Positions 25,801 through 37,300 of a stretch of 64,000 nucleotides of DNA are shown here, in pieces. The translations under genes and the position numbers were made by a program. How positions within the stretch are numbered: position 1 is the stretch's first letter; every line of letters begins with the position of its first letter. Under the pieces are notes generated by a model that saw only the letters and a program-made list of their open reading frames with translations, had not been told where the DNA came from and made no database searches. Origin of the DNA: Oegoconia quadripuncta (lineage: Eukaryota; Arthropoda; Insecta; Lepidoptera; Autostichidae). The stretch spans positions 21,759,771 through 21,823,770 of the forward strand of contig OX438743.1 in NCBI GenBank assembly GCA_949316235.1. Reading direction: 5' to 3'.

Positions 25801-28800
25801 AGTAAGAAATCTTGACCGATAACTTTTGGGTGTAACTATCTTCCTGCGATTACTGATGTAGGATTTGATCCTACGTAACCATGTACACGGATTATCGTAG
25901 ATTTTTGATCAATGTGAAGTGATTTAGTTTATTAAATGCTTTTGAAAAATCGGTGTAGGTACCTAAAGCGTCCATTATGAAATTTATGTAAGAGATCTTT
26001 AATGCGACCATGAACGGCGATCGTATTCGCTTTAGAATACGATCGTTATACGAAAAAAGGTAATTTTTAAAACAGGGCGATCTAAAATCTGGCCCGAAAA
26101 AGAACAGTAAATATACATTGGGGTACACGCTTTGATCTCGAATAATCTCGATTGTTATGTTTATGTTTACGATTGTTAAGTTCGGTGGTAATTATTTTTT
26201 CAAACTCTTACCAAACACAAAAAGTTTAGAGATTGGCCTGTTAATTCATTCGAAATTTTGAAGCAGATCGGTTAACCTGATATATGTAACATATTGATAA
26301 AACTGGTTTTACACTAGATAGATTATGAAAAAACCATTTGTAGTAATGTGACTGACCCTTGCGGTGTCATTGGGCCGCGGCAGGCAGGGCAGCGCGGCGG
26401 GGTAGCGCTCGGTGAGGGCCCGCAGCGCGGCGCGATGCGGCACCAGCTTGCTGTCGTCCCAAGCGTTGCCGGAGAACGGCATGAACTCTATAAACCTGCC
26501 GACACACGCCATGACAATTTCATAAATTATCTGTATAAATATTCAGCATATATATTATATAATGTTTAATTTTATCTATATGCAACTGTTATATTTAGTT
26601 ATGTGGATGGATTTGCACGACTAGTACAACTTTCCGTATCGCGTCGGAGGCTCTTGATGTTGGGTTCCTCTGAGAACCAGCGCTGTAACAACTGCTACAA
26701 GCATACGCTGAGATGGAGTCCATTTTTGACGTCACACTGCACTCACCGCATTTCAAAATCTGTTTCAGTATATTGTGATAATTTTCTTGTTTTTATTAAT
26801 ATTGTTGTTGCTATAGTGTGGTGTCCAATTAATATATGTCTATATCTATGTCTACAAACTGTCTGAGGGTCGACTTCTTTCCAGAGCTATCAGAAGCGGA
26901 ATGTATCGAGCGATTTACCGTGACTTTTATCAGGTCGTTTGTCCGATTGGGAGACGCCTATATTCAGCGTTGAACGTCCTGTGGCTAAGATGATGATGAA
27001 TAGTTTTAAAAAACATGTTGACTTTCAATTAGTTCTTTACTAATATTCCTACTAGACAACCGATGTAGGAGTAGAGATCTTACAGCATATTTTTGAGGCA
27101 TGGGATGATGCGCGGGATGCAATAGGAGTATTCTGCGACTTGTCCTAGGCCTTTGATCGTGTTTTAATGAGTAAATTACGTCATTATGGTTTAACCGACC
27201 GTGCTCTCGACCTTCTGAATTCTTCTTTGAGTAACCGAGTTCAGAGGGTTGTTATCAGTGGCAATACTTCGTCAGGGTCGACAGTCTGTATGTATGGGAA
27301 TCCCACAAGGCTCCATTCTCGGACCCGTTTTTGGTTTACATAAATGACTAGCCAAACCTTGTAAAGGTTAAACATGATAGTATAGTTTGCTGACGATACC
27401 TCCGTATTGTTTAAAGTAAATAGATTAAAAGTAAACTATGACGACGTGAACAACGCTATTTCTCGAATAGTAGAATGATTTACGGCAAATAATTTGCTAC
27501 TTAATGAGATAACTAAATCTGTAAATTTTTTCCTGCTTAATGTCTGGGAGGTGCTCATAAATATAATGATAACAAATGTCACTTGATGACGTTGTTGATT
27601 CTACTGTATTATTCGGCATTACTAAATTACAATGGGATCCTCATATCCATAAATTGGCGAAGAGGCTCGGCTCTGCAGCATATGCAGTTAAAATTCCGGT
27701 TCCAATTTCATTGTGTTCATTGTTTATGTTTACACTTATACAGATTTGCTAAATGGGTCCTATTCTAAATATTTTTTTGAAACTTGACCCGGACACTGCG
27801 GTGCCATTCTGTCAATTCGTGATTGGATTATTAGGGTTATGAGACCTCAAGAGTCCAGCCTAATAAATTGAGTTATTTCGTCGTGTCTCACATGTCAACC
27901 GCGAAGCCAAAAGGATGGTAATGTATTCAACTTACCGAACTTCAACCTCGCGATCGCGCGTGTATTCCACGAAGTCGCAGATCTCATCGTCATTGAACCC
28001 TGTATGAACAATAAACCAGTACAAAATCTGTCGCAATATACTTATAAAATTTTCTAGTGCAATGAAAACAAATAATTCGCGAGACATTAAAGATAGTGTA
28101 CATGAAAGTAGCTAAGGGAGGGGCTTTGAAAACGACACATTCTCATTCAGAAAGTTGACTCCCCAGGGAAGAACGAACAAGGGACTCGAGGGTTACTCTT
28201 TTTGGGTTACAATTCCACAAAACAAAGAAAAAATATAGCACCTACTGAATATCGCCGATCGGCCAATGTCCATACTTGCTTATCATCCAAATAGTCAGAA
28301 ATTTTATAATAGCCTATTGTAAATAATTTTTGTTTTATGATTTTGAGTTTATTTAAAACCAAATGTTGAATGTATACTAGAACCTATTATAAAAGCGTAT
28401 ACACACAAGGCTGTACATATCTCCAAAAATCTCGTAAATCAATTAAAATCTATGCTTTCTTCTAACACAAGGGAGTAGATTTTTGGCGCGCTAACGATAG
28501 GTGAAGAAATAACGAGTTCTTGCAAATCGCTCTCGATAAAACTTACCAATTTTCTGTAACTGTATTTTCTTTTCTATTGTACAATAAAGTGGGACAGTAT
28601 GGGCTCCTAATATAACATATATTGTACAATAAAGTGTATTCGTAGTGGTCAGTCTCTAACCAGTACACTAAACAGGACGTCGATAAGGTACGGTCGATTT
28701 TGTTTTAATGAAATCACAGAAGAAATTAAAGCAAATTCTTTCTTTTACTTACCCTTCATGAGTACAGTGTTTATCTTGACAGGCTTGTAGCCGAGTTGCA

Positions 28801-29220
28801 GTGCGAGGTCAATACCAGCCAGCACTTTAGGCAAACCCTGTAAAATATAAAAGAAGGATCTCTAGGGGCGTCCGCTACGTTAAGCGTTATATGCGAGCGT
28901 GTCACTAAAGCGCTTTAATAAATACTAAGAAGGAGGTCGAGTTCACGATGAAGTAATTCGAGAAATCCTATAAACGCGAAACAGAAATGTTACGTACACG
29001 TATGTGTCTAAGAATACACTATCATTTATTAATTTAGGCTGACCAACAGAGTACATACATTGTATCTTACAAAATCATTTACACTAAAATTATCTGATAT
29101 GAACACATCTGTATTCATCATACAAAGAAATGCCCCTAGCGGGATTCGAACCTTCGATATTTTGGTATAGCAGCAGAGTATCTAACCACTACTGTGTGTG
29201 TGTGTGTGTGTGTCTGTGTG

Positions 29221-29272
<52 letters not shown>

Positions 29273-32200
29273 TGTGTGTGGGTGTGCGAGATGTGAAGCT
29301 ACTATACGTACCGGTCGCCTCGACATAGCCTCATATCTGTCGGGCCGTAGAGAGTCGAGCGACACGTTGATGGCCGTCAGACCGGCTCGCTGCAGCGCCG
29401 GCAACCGACGGGTCAACACCAATCCGTTGGTCGTTATAGCTATTGAGCGGATGCCTTCGATCTGGCTGATGTCTTCTATAGAACATAAAGTATTTTCTTC
29501 AATTCGCTTAGAAGGGGCGCACTAGCGAACTGGCCTAATTAACTACAGTTTTCCGTGAGCGGCCGGCAACCGAGGAATACGTACTCTTGTCCGTACCCCT
29601 CAAATACGGTTTTTTTAATTTATTTATTGGTACACAAAACAGATTACAATCGTACATGACAAGACTTAAAGTTAACTTAGATTCGAACTAGATTGGAATC
29701 CCAAGCATGTATACACAACATATGGTTAAACAAGAACATGCTTAATTATTGCATTTTTTTTTTAAGAATACTGACAGTCTATAAACACTTTTAGCTTTGA
29801 CGAATCACGTAGCTAAGCATCAAGATAAAATTGGGACAGAGCTCAATTGATTACATCTTTTACTAGCCTTTTAAATGGTATGTTTCTAAAGTCGATGGTT
29901 GACGTAAAGGAGGGGAGACACGTGTTTTCATTTGAGTACAGAAACGCATGGCCACATTCTGGTCCTCAAGAATTTGATTTTTTTGCCATCGACTCGCTAA
30001 GAAGAAGAACTGAAACATATAATTGATCCGCCAAAAATTGGCAAAGCAATCGACTTCAGTTCCACACTTTATTTCCGGAATGCATTATCATCATCAGATC
30101 TTAAAACAGACATAGAAAAAATACAGACGAACATAGAACCTCTTCCTTTTTTGAGGCGGATAAAAATACAACCAACAGGGTAGTGTCACTGAAATTGAAC
30201 ATACCAACGTGTGTAGGACTGTGGTTCGAAAGATCGTAGTTCCGATACTCTGTTGGTCGACACATTGCTTGTGAGATAAACCATACAGCGCCAGAATATA
30301 TGTCAAAAAAATATAGCATCAATAGTGAAAAACATGATGGTAATACAAGAAATAATGATTGCAGGTCACGTAAGCATACTCCGCAAAATCAGTAATTCAT
30401 TCAGAGGGGTATGTATACGTTTTTTTCAATAAGGTTCCCATTGATGTACATAGTTTTCCTTTCAACAAATTTTAATTTAAAACAGAAACTTATTAAAAAA
30501 GCATATTATAAAATATCAGACTATTTGGCTCATAATTATCCATGGACGTAACCAGCTCGTTCGCATGCCAGGCTATTTCACAATTAATTATGAAATATAA
30601 TTGTGCCTTTTTAAAAGGCCTGTTTTTAAAAAGAGCAACTCCTCGAGTTTCTTACTTGTTCTTCTCAGGGGAATATTGCGTTTTGAACAAGCAGTAGCTT
30701 GAAAAATGTAAAATCTGACTATTTTAAGTGTATCCTTGTGCCTTTTCAAATGCTTTATTTTGTAGGTATACACCTACAATTTTAATACTTCTTCGACGAA
30801 CGCTAGTGCGAACGCGCGACCTTCGATTCGTAAATCCAATGTCATTTACGAGCCACGGAGGCGGTTAAAATTAGTTTCCTAAAAAGCGTATTCCTCCTGC
30901 ATCACCATTTGACCATATTTGTCAGCGAATAAGTACGCACGTATGATGTCGGCGAGGTCCTTGCGCACGGTGGGTTCCCCGCCCGTGAGGCGCACCTTGC
31001 TGACCCCCAGCGCGGCCAGCACGCGCGCCAGCCGCCGCAGCTCGCCGCGCGACAGCAGCTCCGCGCGCGCCGACAGCGCCACGCCCTCCGCCGGCATGCA
31101 GTACTGGCCTGCCGGGGCAACCCACACTATACAGCCCTTCTCTTCCAAATACTACTTGCATCAAGGGCCATGCCCTCCCACAGATTGCAGTACTGACTTA
31201 CCGGGGGCAACCCACGCCATACAGCCCTTCTCTTCCAAATACTACTTGCATCAAGGGCCACGCCCTCCGCCGGTATACAGTACTGACTTACCGGGGGCAA
31301 CCCACGGCATACAGCCCTCTTTCGAATACAACTTGGGGGATAATGTTTCTGCTTAATTTATCGAGATAATGAATGTACCACGTATTATACATGGGCGTTC
31401 CACAGCCATGCCACATGAAGGGAAAGTATATTAAATATTGAAGATAGGATATTTTACTGAAAGAAGACATCATTTTATTTTTAATAATCAGTAGAACTGG
31501 ATTCACAGACTTTTAAAAAATCGCTTGTCTCATCCGGGAATCGAACCCGACCCGCCTAATGTGAAAAAAAGCACATGTATTTACGATAGAGTTAATCATA
31601 ACGGTATTTTTAAAATTTCGTCTTGAATACACAGTAGGTCAAAAATGTGTAAAATCTGCCTATCATACTTAAGTGTACCCTGTGTACCTATAAAATAAAG
31701 ACTGTTTTACATTAATTAAAATTTTATCTCTAATTATACATATTTTATTTTTAAAGAGTAGGTAATGATAACGAATTTTTTTTTTTTTTTTTTTTTTTAT
31801 AGAAGAGGTGGGCAAACGAGCAAGAGGCGCACCTGATGGTAAGTGTCACCGCTGCCCATAACCATCTACGGAAACGGATGATCCGCAGTGGCGTTGCCGG
31901 TCTTTAAGGACTATACTTTCATTATTGAATAAGTACCCAATTTTACTGGGGCCTTGAGAAATGTAGGTATGTATTTGGCTTTAGTTAATATGTACATAAT
32001 GGACTCATACAACAGTGATAAGAAGGTTATACTAATGTTCTAATGGCCGAGTCAAATGATTGTAGCCTGTAGGCAATTTAATTTTTTTTTAATGTGTTGA
32101 CGCAATCTGTATAGAAAACTGGTTTATAGGTTACTGCCTTTTAATACTTGTTCATATGCAATATTATTGGGTCTTATGTTTTATTCTTCGTTAATCATAT

Positions 32201-33520
32201 GTACCGATTCCTGCGATTTTCAAAGCTATATCCAAATTTGTGTTTTATTTGGAAAATGGAATATTATTTCACGGTTTCACATGAAATATTATTTAATTTC
32301 TGGACTAAATCACATAATAAAAAAAAATTTGAACAGAGCTCTTTTCATGTGCTTCCCATAATTATTTCTTACATTCGCTGAAACTTTTATAAAGCGGTTA
32401 CTTTTTTGTTCCATCTGTTTATTCAATATACAAAAAGTTTTTATTAACTCTCACAAAAATATACATGGCTTATATACACCAAGTTTTATGAGTGTTCGTA
32501 CTAGGAAACCTGTGTGACAGATCACCGACCTCACGCCCTCTGGAGTGACTCTTACATTGTGAGACAGGATGTGGCCATAAACTTTGATTAGAGTTAGTGT
32601 GTGTGTACGATAGTGAGAGGGTGTACATATAAATAAATAATAAATAAATATTTCAGACACTTACACCAATCATCTAGTCCCAAACTAAGCAAAGCTTGTG
32701 CTATGGATACAAGATAAAATAAACATACATAAATATTTATATAAACATCCAAGACTCGGGAATAAATGTTCGTATAGATCACCCAAACATTTACCCCTCG
32801 CGGGATTCGAACCCGCAACCGTTGGTTTTGCTGATAGGGTCACTATCCACTACACCAACCGGTCGTCAAGTATGTGTGTTGTGTGTTAGAGAGCTTAATG
32901 TACTTCACCAGCCATAGAAGTATAGAGGATGATGGAGGAGTAATAAATATCAACTCACATCTTAAGTTGCATCGCTCAGTCAGTGATATCCGTAGGTAGT
33001 TGTGTCTCCGTCCGTGTAGGTCTGTCAGTGGAGGTCGCGCCTCCACAGTGGGAACCACTTTCACCGCCGCCGGCGCCACGCTAGGCGCCTACGCATAGAT
33101 TACTTATTACTGATAAAGTCAAAACTTAATGATTATATTTATAAGTGGGCGTAAACTAGGATTCCCAAGACATGTGAGATTTTTATTTTTGGAAGGCTAT
33201 ACAGATTAAAATGATTATAATTTAGACGGAAATATTTACAAGATATACCATTCCTTATTTAACAAAGTTTTGTATCTAAAGCGATTCAGTTCAGTTACCC
33301 AATACGAGACATTGGACATCCCGACTCACGAACATAATTGGAAGCAATTTATTATTGTATCACACATATGAACCGTACGTGTAATATGTCTCAATGTATT
33401 GCAAATAAAAAACTTACTACTTACATCGCTATGTAACCTTCGACCTGAACCTGACCACAACGGTCGGCGTGCTATATAAGACATACGCAACAACAACAAG
33501 TTATTTACATGGGCTCTCAT
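16855..33520 (-). CDS. Mocs1: Molybdenum cofactor biosynthesis protein 1 (MoaA-MoaC fusion)
   Basis: Ten minus-strand exons join in frame: 33520-33425, 33088-32959, 31108-30941, 29475-29312, 28837-28753, 27999-27936, 26495-26357, 24526-24416, 23644-23524 and 17636-16855 (619 residues; human is about 636). The radical-SAM half shows the CxxxCxxC cluster site (CNLRCQYC, split by intron 2), LTGGEP, and the second cluster CATC ... VCLFG. The MoaC half has [28 protein letters not shown] and [20 protein letters not shown]. Together they convert GTP to cyclic pyranopterin monophosphate, the first step of Moco synthesis, in mitochondria; the Arg/Leu-rich start looks like a mitochondrial presequence. 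An in-frame ATG at 33631 would add 37 residues. Exon 9 ends at Gln-His-Ala-Gly and splices straight to the MoaC exon, so I see no separate MOCS1A ending in Gly-Gly. The exon 10 acceptor is the least certain junction. Confidence 0.95.
17925..18590 (-). repeat. LINE 3' end with reverse-transcriptase C-terminus
   Basis: A minus-strand open frame of 139 codons (18566-18147) ends [18 protein letters not shown] and contains [12 protein letters not shown], typical of the C-terminal end of a non-LTR retrotransposon polymerase. A 3' UTR follows down to about 17925. Truncated copies of the same 3' end recur at 28120, 30478, 38855, 41155, 44390, 51590 and 56105. It is in MOCS1 intron 9. Confidence 0.85.
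19115..19322 (-). repeat. tRNA-derived SINE, family C, truncated
   Basis: This is the 3' part of the family seen complete at 42047-42383, starting near 'tatgcactacgggttcgtac' and ending at the 'gccaggcggacatttt' block. The tRNA-like head is absent. Confidence 0.7.
19340..19582 (-). repeat. tRNA-derived SINE, family A
   Basis: On the minus strand it begins with 'tttggtgtagtgg' (A-box-like). A B-box-like 'ggattcgaatcc' follows, then 'tttgcttagtttgggactat' and an AT-rich tail. Other copies are at 22136, 25236, 32632, 35092, 55486 and 57042. Confidence 0.8.
19785..19860 (-). repeat. SINE family A, 3' fragment
   Basis: Only the 'ccaatcatctagtcccaaac' tail block and adjoining bases are present. 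Confidence 0.65.
19922..20527. repeat. Long near-perfect palindrome, 287-bp arms
   Basis: 19922-20208 is the inverted copy of 20242-20527. By eye I find one single-base indel (near 20188/20260) and about one substitution, with a 33-bp loop. The arms are non-coding and AT-rich, with a C-rich block 'cgtccccccctcttt' near the centre. A transcript across it would form a hairpin of about 280 bp. It sits in MOCS1 intron 9 and is followed directly by a 120-bp tandem array. Confidence 0.92.
20551..21113. repeat. 120-bp tandem repeat, about 4.7 copies
   Basis: Units start at 20571, 20691, 20811, 20931 and 21051 (cut short) and contain 'ggagttcctatggccacctt'. As 120 is a multiple of three, frames stay open on both strands (about 216 and 157 codons), each a 40-residue repeat. 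The repeat is followed by a unique tail to about 21260. No protein family is recognised and the frames are most likely incidental. Confidence 0.9.
21394..21862. mobile_element. 469-bp element with 32-bp terminal inverted repeats
   Basis: 21394-21425 ('tatacaacatgtaacagaat' at its start) is the exact inverted copy of 21831-21862 as far as I can read. The interior is AT-rich and has no recognisable protein. It is probably a non-autonomous DNA transposon in MOCS1 intron 9. Confidence 0.75.
22136..22268 (-). repeat. SINE family A, head portion
   Basis: The tRNA-like half is present (A-box-like 'ttggtgtagtgg' and B-box-like 'gggttcgaatcccgc' on the minus strand). The tail is missing. Confidence 0.75.
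22625..22935 (-). repeat. LINE 3' end, polymerase C-terminus
   Basis: A minus-strand frame (22938-22684) includes [19 protein letters not shown] followed by [11 protein letters not shown], a pattern common to the last residues of non-LTR retrotransposon polymerases. The T run at 22630-22650 is the inverted poly(A). A related family member lies at 52440-52735. Confidence 0.85.
23041..23295 (+). repeat. tRNA-derived SINE, family B
   Basis: It starts 'cgacctgtttggtg', has a degenerate B box 'ggtcgctagttcgaatcc', and shares the 'aacacaagcctagttgctta' block with the copies at 8355 and 48590. It is inserted in MOCS1 intron 9 just downstream of exon 9. Confidence 0.7.
24064..24106. repeat. (ACGC)n microsatellite
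   Basis: An imperfect run of ACGC/GCAC units is present in MOCS1 intron 8. Confidence 0.85.
24838..25110 (+). repeat. tRNA-derived SINE, family C
   Basis: It begins 'gcttccgtggttcaaagca', carries the B-box-like 'gaggtcggttcccagc' and the 'taccaccatcttatctaag' block, and ends near 'cttatcttcactgcataaaa'. It is diverged from the copy at 42047. Confidence 0.7.
25236..25475 (-). repeat. tRNA-derived SINE, family A
   Basis: It has the full layout of the family on the minus strand. 'aacccgcaacccgcaaccgt' shows a small internal duplication next to the B box. Confidence 0.8.
25730..26135 (-). repeat. LINE reverse-transcriptase fragment, degenerate
   Basis: On the minus strand, [20 protein letters not shown] matches the F-D-x-S-K-A-F-D block of reverse transcriptases in degraded form. 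Further on lies a decayed version of the 'G-I-P-Q-G-S-x-L-G-P' block near 25760-25800. Stops interrupt it. It is in MOCS1 intron 7. Confidence 0.75.
27045..27780 (+). repeat. LINE reverse-transcriptase fragment, degenerate
   Basis: Plus-strand pieces encode a finger/palm segment with [22 protein letters not shown], then [13 protein letters not shown] near 27293-27333, with stops and frameshifts between. It is in the opposite orientation to MOCS1 (intron 6). Confidence 0.8.
28120..28340 (-). repeat. LINE 3' UTR fragment (family of 17925)
   Basis: It shares the 'aagaacgaacaagggactcg' type block and the 'cttgcttatcatccaaatag' block with the other copies. It is in MOCS1 intron 5. Confidence 0.7.
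29045..29192 (-). repeat. tRNA-derived SINE-like fragment, family B type
   Basis: On the minus strand it shows 'gtagtggttagatactctg' and the B-box-like 'gaaggttcgaatcccgc', followed by the 'tttgtatgatgaatacagat' block. Confidence 0.6.
29190..29283. repeat. (TG)n(TGCG)n microsatellite
   Basis: This is a dinucleotide run passing into GCGT tetranucleotides. It ends only about 30 bp from the 3' end of MOCS1 exon 4 (29312), so it lies just inside intron 4. Confidence 0.9.
30478..30775 (+). repeat. LINE 3' end fragment (family of 17925)
   Basis: It opens with the sequence for [10 protein letters not shown] (30495-30525) and continues with the 3' UTR blocks 'ttcgcatgccaggctatttc' and 'ttttgtaggtatacacc'. 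Confidence 0.8.
31080..31330. repeat. 89-90-bp tandem triplication across the MOCS1 exon 3 acceptor
   Basis: Three units start near 31083, 31172 and 31262. The first holds the 5' end of exon 3 and its acceptor; the other two carry decayed copies of both plus the same intron piece ('ccttctcttccaaatactac'). Only the first copy keeps a clean CAG acceptor in the right phase (exon start 31108). Confidence 0.88.
31505..31562 (-). repeat. tRNA-like SINE head fragment
   Basis: The minus strand reads 'cgggttcgattcccggatga', a good B box, without a complete cloverleaf. I take it as a SINE remnant, not a tRNA gene. Confidence 0.45.
31615..31710 (-). repeat. Short LINE 3' UTR fragment (family of 17925)
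   Basis: It contains 'acttaagtgtaccctgtgta' with the adjacent 'aaaatctgcctatcatac', as in the other family members. Confidence 0.6.
31775..31960. repeat. Repeat fragment beginning in a T run
   Basis: A T run (31778-31799) is followed by 'aggcgcacctgatggtaagt' and 'ggtctttaagg', a block I associate with interspersed repeats of moths and butterflies. No coding frame is seen. Confidence 0.5.
32190..32345 (+). repeat. Dispersed repeat, inverted copy at 51365-51535
   Basis: The 'accgattcctgcgattttca' to 'catgaaatattatttaattt' stretch recurs in reverse orientation near 51400-51520. The family is not recognised. Confidence 0.7.
32632..32868 (-). repeat. tRNA-derived SINE, family A
   Basis: Complete minus-strand copy with the B-box-like 'gggttcgaatcccgcgaggg'. 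It lies about 90 bp downstream of the 3' end of MOCS1 exon 2. Confidence 0.85.
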
Positions 33521-34340
33521 TCTGTTAATGAGAGTATTTATAACTCGAATATTATACAAAACAAGAGAAAATAAAAAGTTCTGCGAAGTTTGCGAAACCG
33601 TGGTAAACAACTGCGACTGTCTGTCTTCCACAGATAGGTAGGCTATAATCCGAATAAGTAAGAGCGATAGATAAACAAGATATCAAGAAGTTATGAATTG
33701 ATATCTCTTTTAAACTTTTCGTAGCCTACGATAGTGTGCCAGAAAAACGGAACAGCGACTTGAAATGTCAAAATAAGGTCTGTTCGTTACGAGGCGAAAA
33801 TTTTCTGACAATGTTGTTTCATGCACATATTTAATTTAAATTACATGATTTAATATATGGCTAATGAAGTATCTGAGATCAGATATATATGATACTTTGA
33901 CCTTCGTAAATACTATGCGACTTTAATGCTACTTTAGAGTAGGTAACAAAGTCCACTGTGTTAGTAGAGAGTATCTTTATTAATTTAAAATAATAAAATA
34001 ATAGTTAGTACTATATTAATTTAATTCTATGACTGTGTTGCACTGTGTTGCAAAAATGTTTTTATCAAATCTGTATTTACCAAAGTACTGAAATGAACGT
34101 TGTGTTGACATGACGTGAGTGAGAGAGAGGTTAGTTTGTATCCTCTCTCTTCCTCCTTTATTTTTTTATTTAGTTTGGTGATTTATTTTGGTGTGGTGTT
34201 GTATTGTTGATTTATGAATAAACAATACCTACCAATTTTACAATTCGTTTGAAAATTCCTCTCTTCTTTTTAATTCGATACAATTTAGATTAACCCATTT
34301 ACAGCCTGCTATGCGTGTGATATAAGTGGACGTTGAAAAG
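33521..34340. promoter_or_regulatory. Presumed shared divergent promoter region of MOCS1 and EXOC1
   Basis: About 820 bp separate the proposed start codons of the two divergent genes (an upstream in-frame MOCS1 ATG at 33631 would shorten this). I see no repeat in it apart from a GAGAGAG/CTCTCTC pair around 34120-34152. No TATA or initiator could be assigned with confidence. Confidence 0.45.
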
Positions 34341-37300
34341 ATGGTGTTCCAAAGAGAGGAGGGTAAAGAGCAGGCGGGTGCCGAGGTGCTGAGCGGTGAG
34401 CGGCGTCAGCGCCTGTGCGTGGTCACAAGGGGCGAGGAGGCGACACTGCTGCTGACTGAGGGGGGAGTGAAGATGCGCTCGTGGCCGCTTCACGCTATTA
34501 AGCTCAGCGCTGACCAACCCGTGAGTATAATACATAACTTTATATTGCTGGAAACCTACTTTGCCTTACCTTTGCTACCTTGTACAAGGGCACAAACAGA
34601 CATTTCGCTGAGATGTTATTTAAAATAGGTAATATGGATATTACAAGGAAGGTAAGATACTTCAACTTCCACTTTTTATTTTATAGCAATTGGTCGTCTA
34701 TATTACGATCAACCATTAGTGCCAGAGTCCGGTTTTATGGTTAAACGCTGAATGAGGTTGACCAGTATGAAGTATGTGCCAAACTATAGGTCTGGATCCT
34801 GTTTGAGAGATCTAAAACAGAAAGGAAGACAAACACAAACAGTAACAGTAAAAGTACAGGACAGCACAGGGACAGATCACGAATAAGATATACTTAAATT
34901 TTATAAGATAACACTTCCTTCAAATTTAAGTACAACCACCTTACCAGAGCGAACTGGAGAACGTATCCTGATATAAGTAAGATGAAGAAGAAGCCTGTAG
35001 AATGATTGTATGAACATGTTACTATCTACTAGACCAATTAAAACACCTGTCAACTGAACCGATTATGATATCTGTGCACACATTTGGTGTAGTGGACAGT
35101 GACCCTGTTAGCGAAACCAACGGTTGCGGGTTCGAATCTCGCGAGGGGTAAATGTTTGTATGATGAATACGAACATTTATTCCCGAGTCTTGGATGTTTA
35201 TATAAATATGTATGTTTATCCATTACCTAGCATCCATAGCACAAGCTTTACTTAGTTTGGGACTAGATGATTGGTGTAAGTGTCCGAAATATTTATTTAT
35301 TTATTATTTATTTATTATTATTTTATTCTGATAAGAATTGTGAAACATGCAATCTGCCCTTTGACTTTAATACCCACCATCCTTTTGACATTTACTAACT
35401 CACTTATAAGGCGTCAAATTGCTAGTCAAGGAAAAAAATAATTCAATTCAACTATTACATTATAATAAAAAAATAATTTATTGTCATTTAACAAGATTCA
35501 TCAAATCAAATTAAATTAGTGCAAATTAAATGAAATTGTTATATTCCTATTACTCTCATTCAATTGTTAACACTATACATTATTATCATAATATCATCAT
35601 TATCACAAATTTGATTAATCAGTCGTTTACAGGGTGTTTAATTAGTGTAATTTCTGTTAACTAGTGACGTCACTCCTCATTATGAACAGCTTTCCACTAA
35701 GAAATGTACTTGAATTCTGCCGAAAATTGTTCGAATTCCATGCTAAAAGTGTTTTCAGATTGTTTTATTTTGTATGGGTAATTGAAATTTTTTTTGATCG
35801 GATTCGACTATGGTGTCTTGGAGAAAGTTGTTCGTAATCAAGAGTGGTATCACCACTTAATGGGGATTATACAAATTCACCCATTATTTATTTAATGTAT
35901 TTATACTTCAAATATCCTCGCCAGGCAATTACCCGCACACTTAGTATACCCCGTTGCAGGACTAACCTTGCTCTGCACAGTCCCCTTACCAGAATCTGTT
36001 CCACTCATAACGAATACAATGTTAAACACAATAACGATAATGATATTTTTCACTGTTCACATAAAGTTTTTAAAAATAATATACTTACACACTTCGCTCT
36101 CCCAGTATAAATAAATAATGTTGACTGATTATTCATCATTATTCACTTATCTTCTAAATCAAACATTGTCTTCTATCATTAATGCTGAGTACATTTGTAA
36201 TTGGTAGACATATAAGAACTGTACCACAAACCATGTCACATCGAATTATAATATATGTACTACTGTTAATGTACCTAAAGTAAATAAATAAATAAATACT
36301 TATTTATGGCCTATAGTATGTCGGGCAAAAGCGATTGAGTCAACAAAGTTGTTAGTGGATAAATGTAAACTGGGGCTTCAATGATTGAGGTATGTCACTA
36401 GTATACCTGCATACAAGTTAGCTCTTGTGAAATTATATGGCTGAGAGAGACTGAAGTAATGATGCATAGTATTCCAGTTTTCACATTAATTTGAAATTTC
36501 CAGGGAGGCAACATAACAATAGATGCTGGCGGTGAGACTCTGTCATGGGTGTGTACAGACGAGCAGTCTCGCCGCGATTTATCTCGTGCAGCAGCCCTAG
36601 CCGTGGACAGCGGGAGGCCGTTGGCCGACGCGGCGTTGGGCGCACTTTTGGAAGATGCGGCGCCCGACGACGCAGATGCTGAACAGTGGGTGAAGCGGCT
36701 GGCAGAGCGGCTGGCGAAGTTGGATGCGCTGAATGTTGGGGGCATGCTGGCTGCTGCTACTGAAGTTTGTTTACTGTCACTATCCTGCCGCACATTAAAA
36801 TTGTACACTAGAATATTGCTTTCTGTTCTGCTTGCTCCTTGCGTTGCTCTGACCATTTGATAAATTTAGTGAGTGATTCAGAAATCAAGGGAGGCTTAAT
36901 TTTATTGTCAGGGCGGGGGTGCGGCGCTGTCGGCGCGGCTGGAGGAGGGCGCGGGGGCGGGGGCGGCGCTGGGCGCGAGGCTGGCGCGGTACGAGGCGCT
37001 GGCGCGGGGGGGCGCGGCGCCGGCGGGGGCGGCGCGGGGGGGGGCCGCGCAGGCCGACGGCAACGCGCGGGCGCTGCTGGCCGAGCTGGACCACATCTAC
37101 CGCTGGCTCGACGCGCCGCCGCTCGCCGACCTCGACGCCCTGCCGCTGGTCAGTTGGTGGAGACTGCCGCCCGAATTCGTACAAGTTACAAGATAGATAA
37201 AGCATTTATTTGTTTCTCCAGTCATATGTTTCACTTGTTCTTGCATGTTCACCCATGTTCTTGGGTATAGATGAAAATCCTTGTGTGCTGCTGCAGCACA

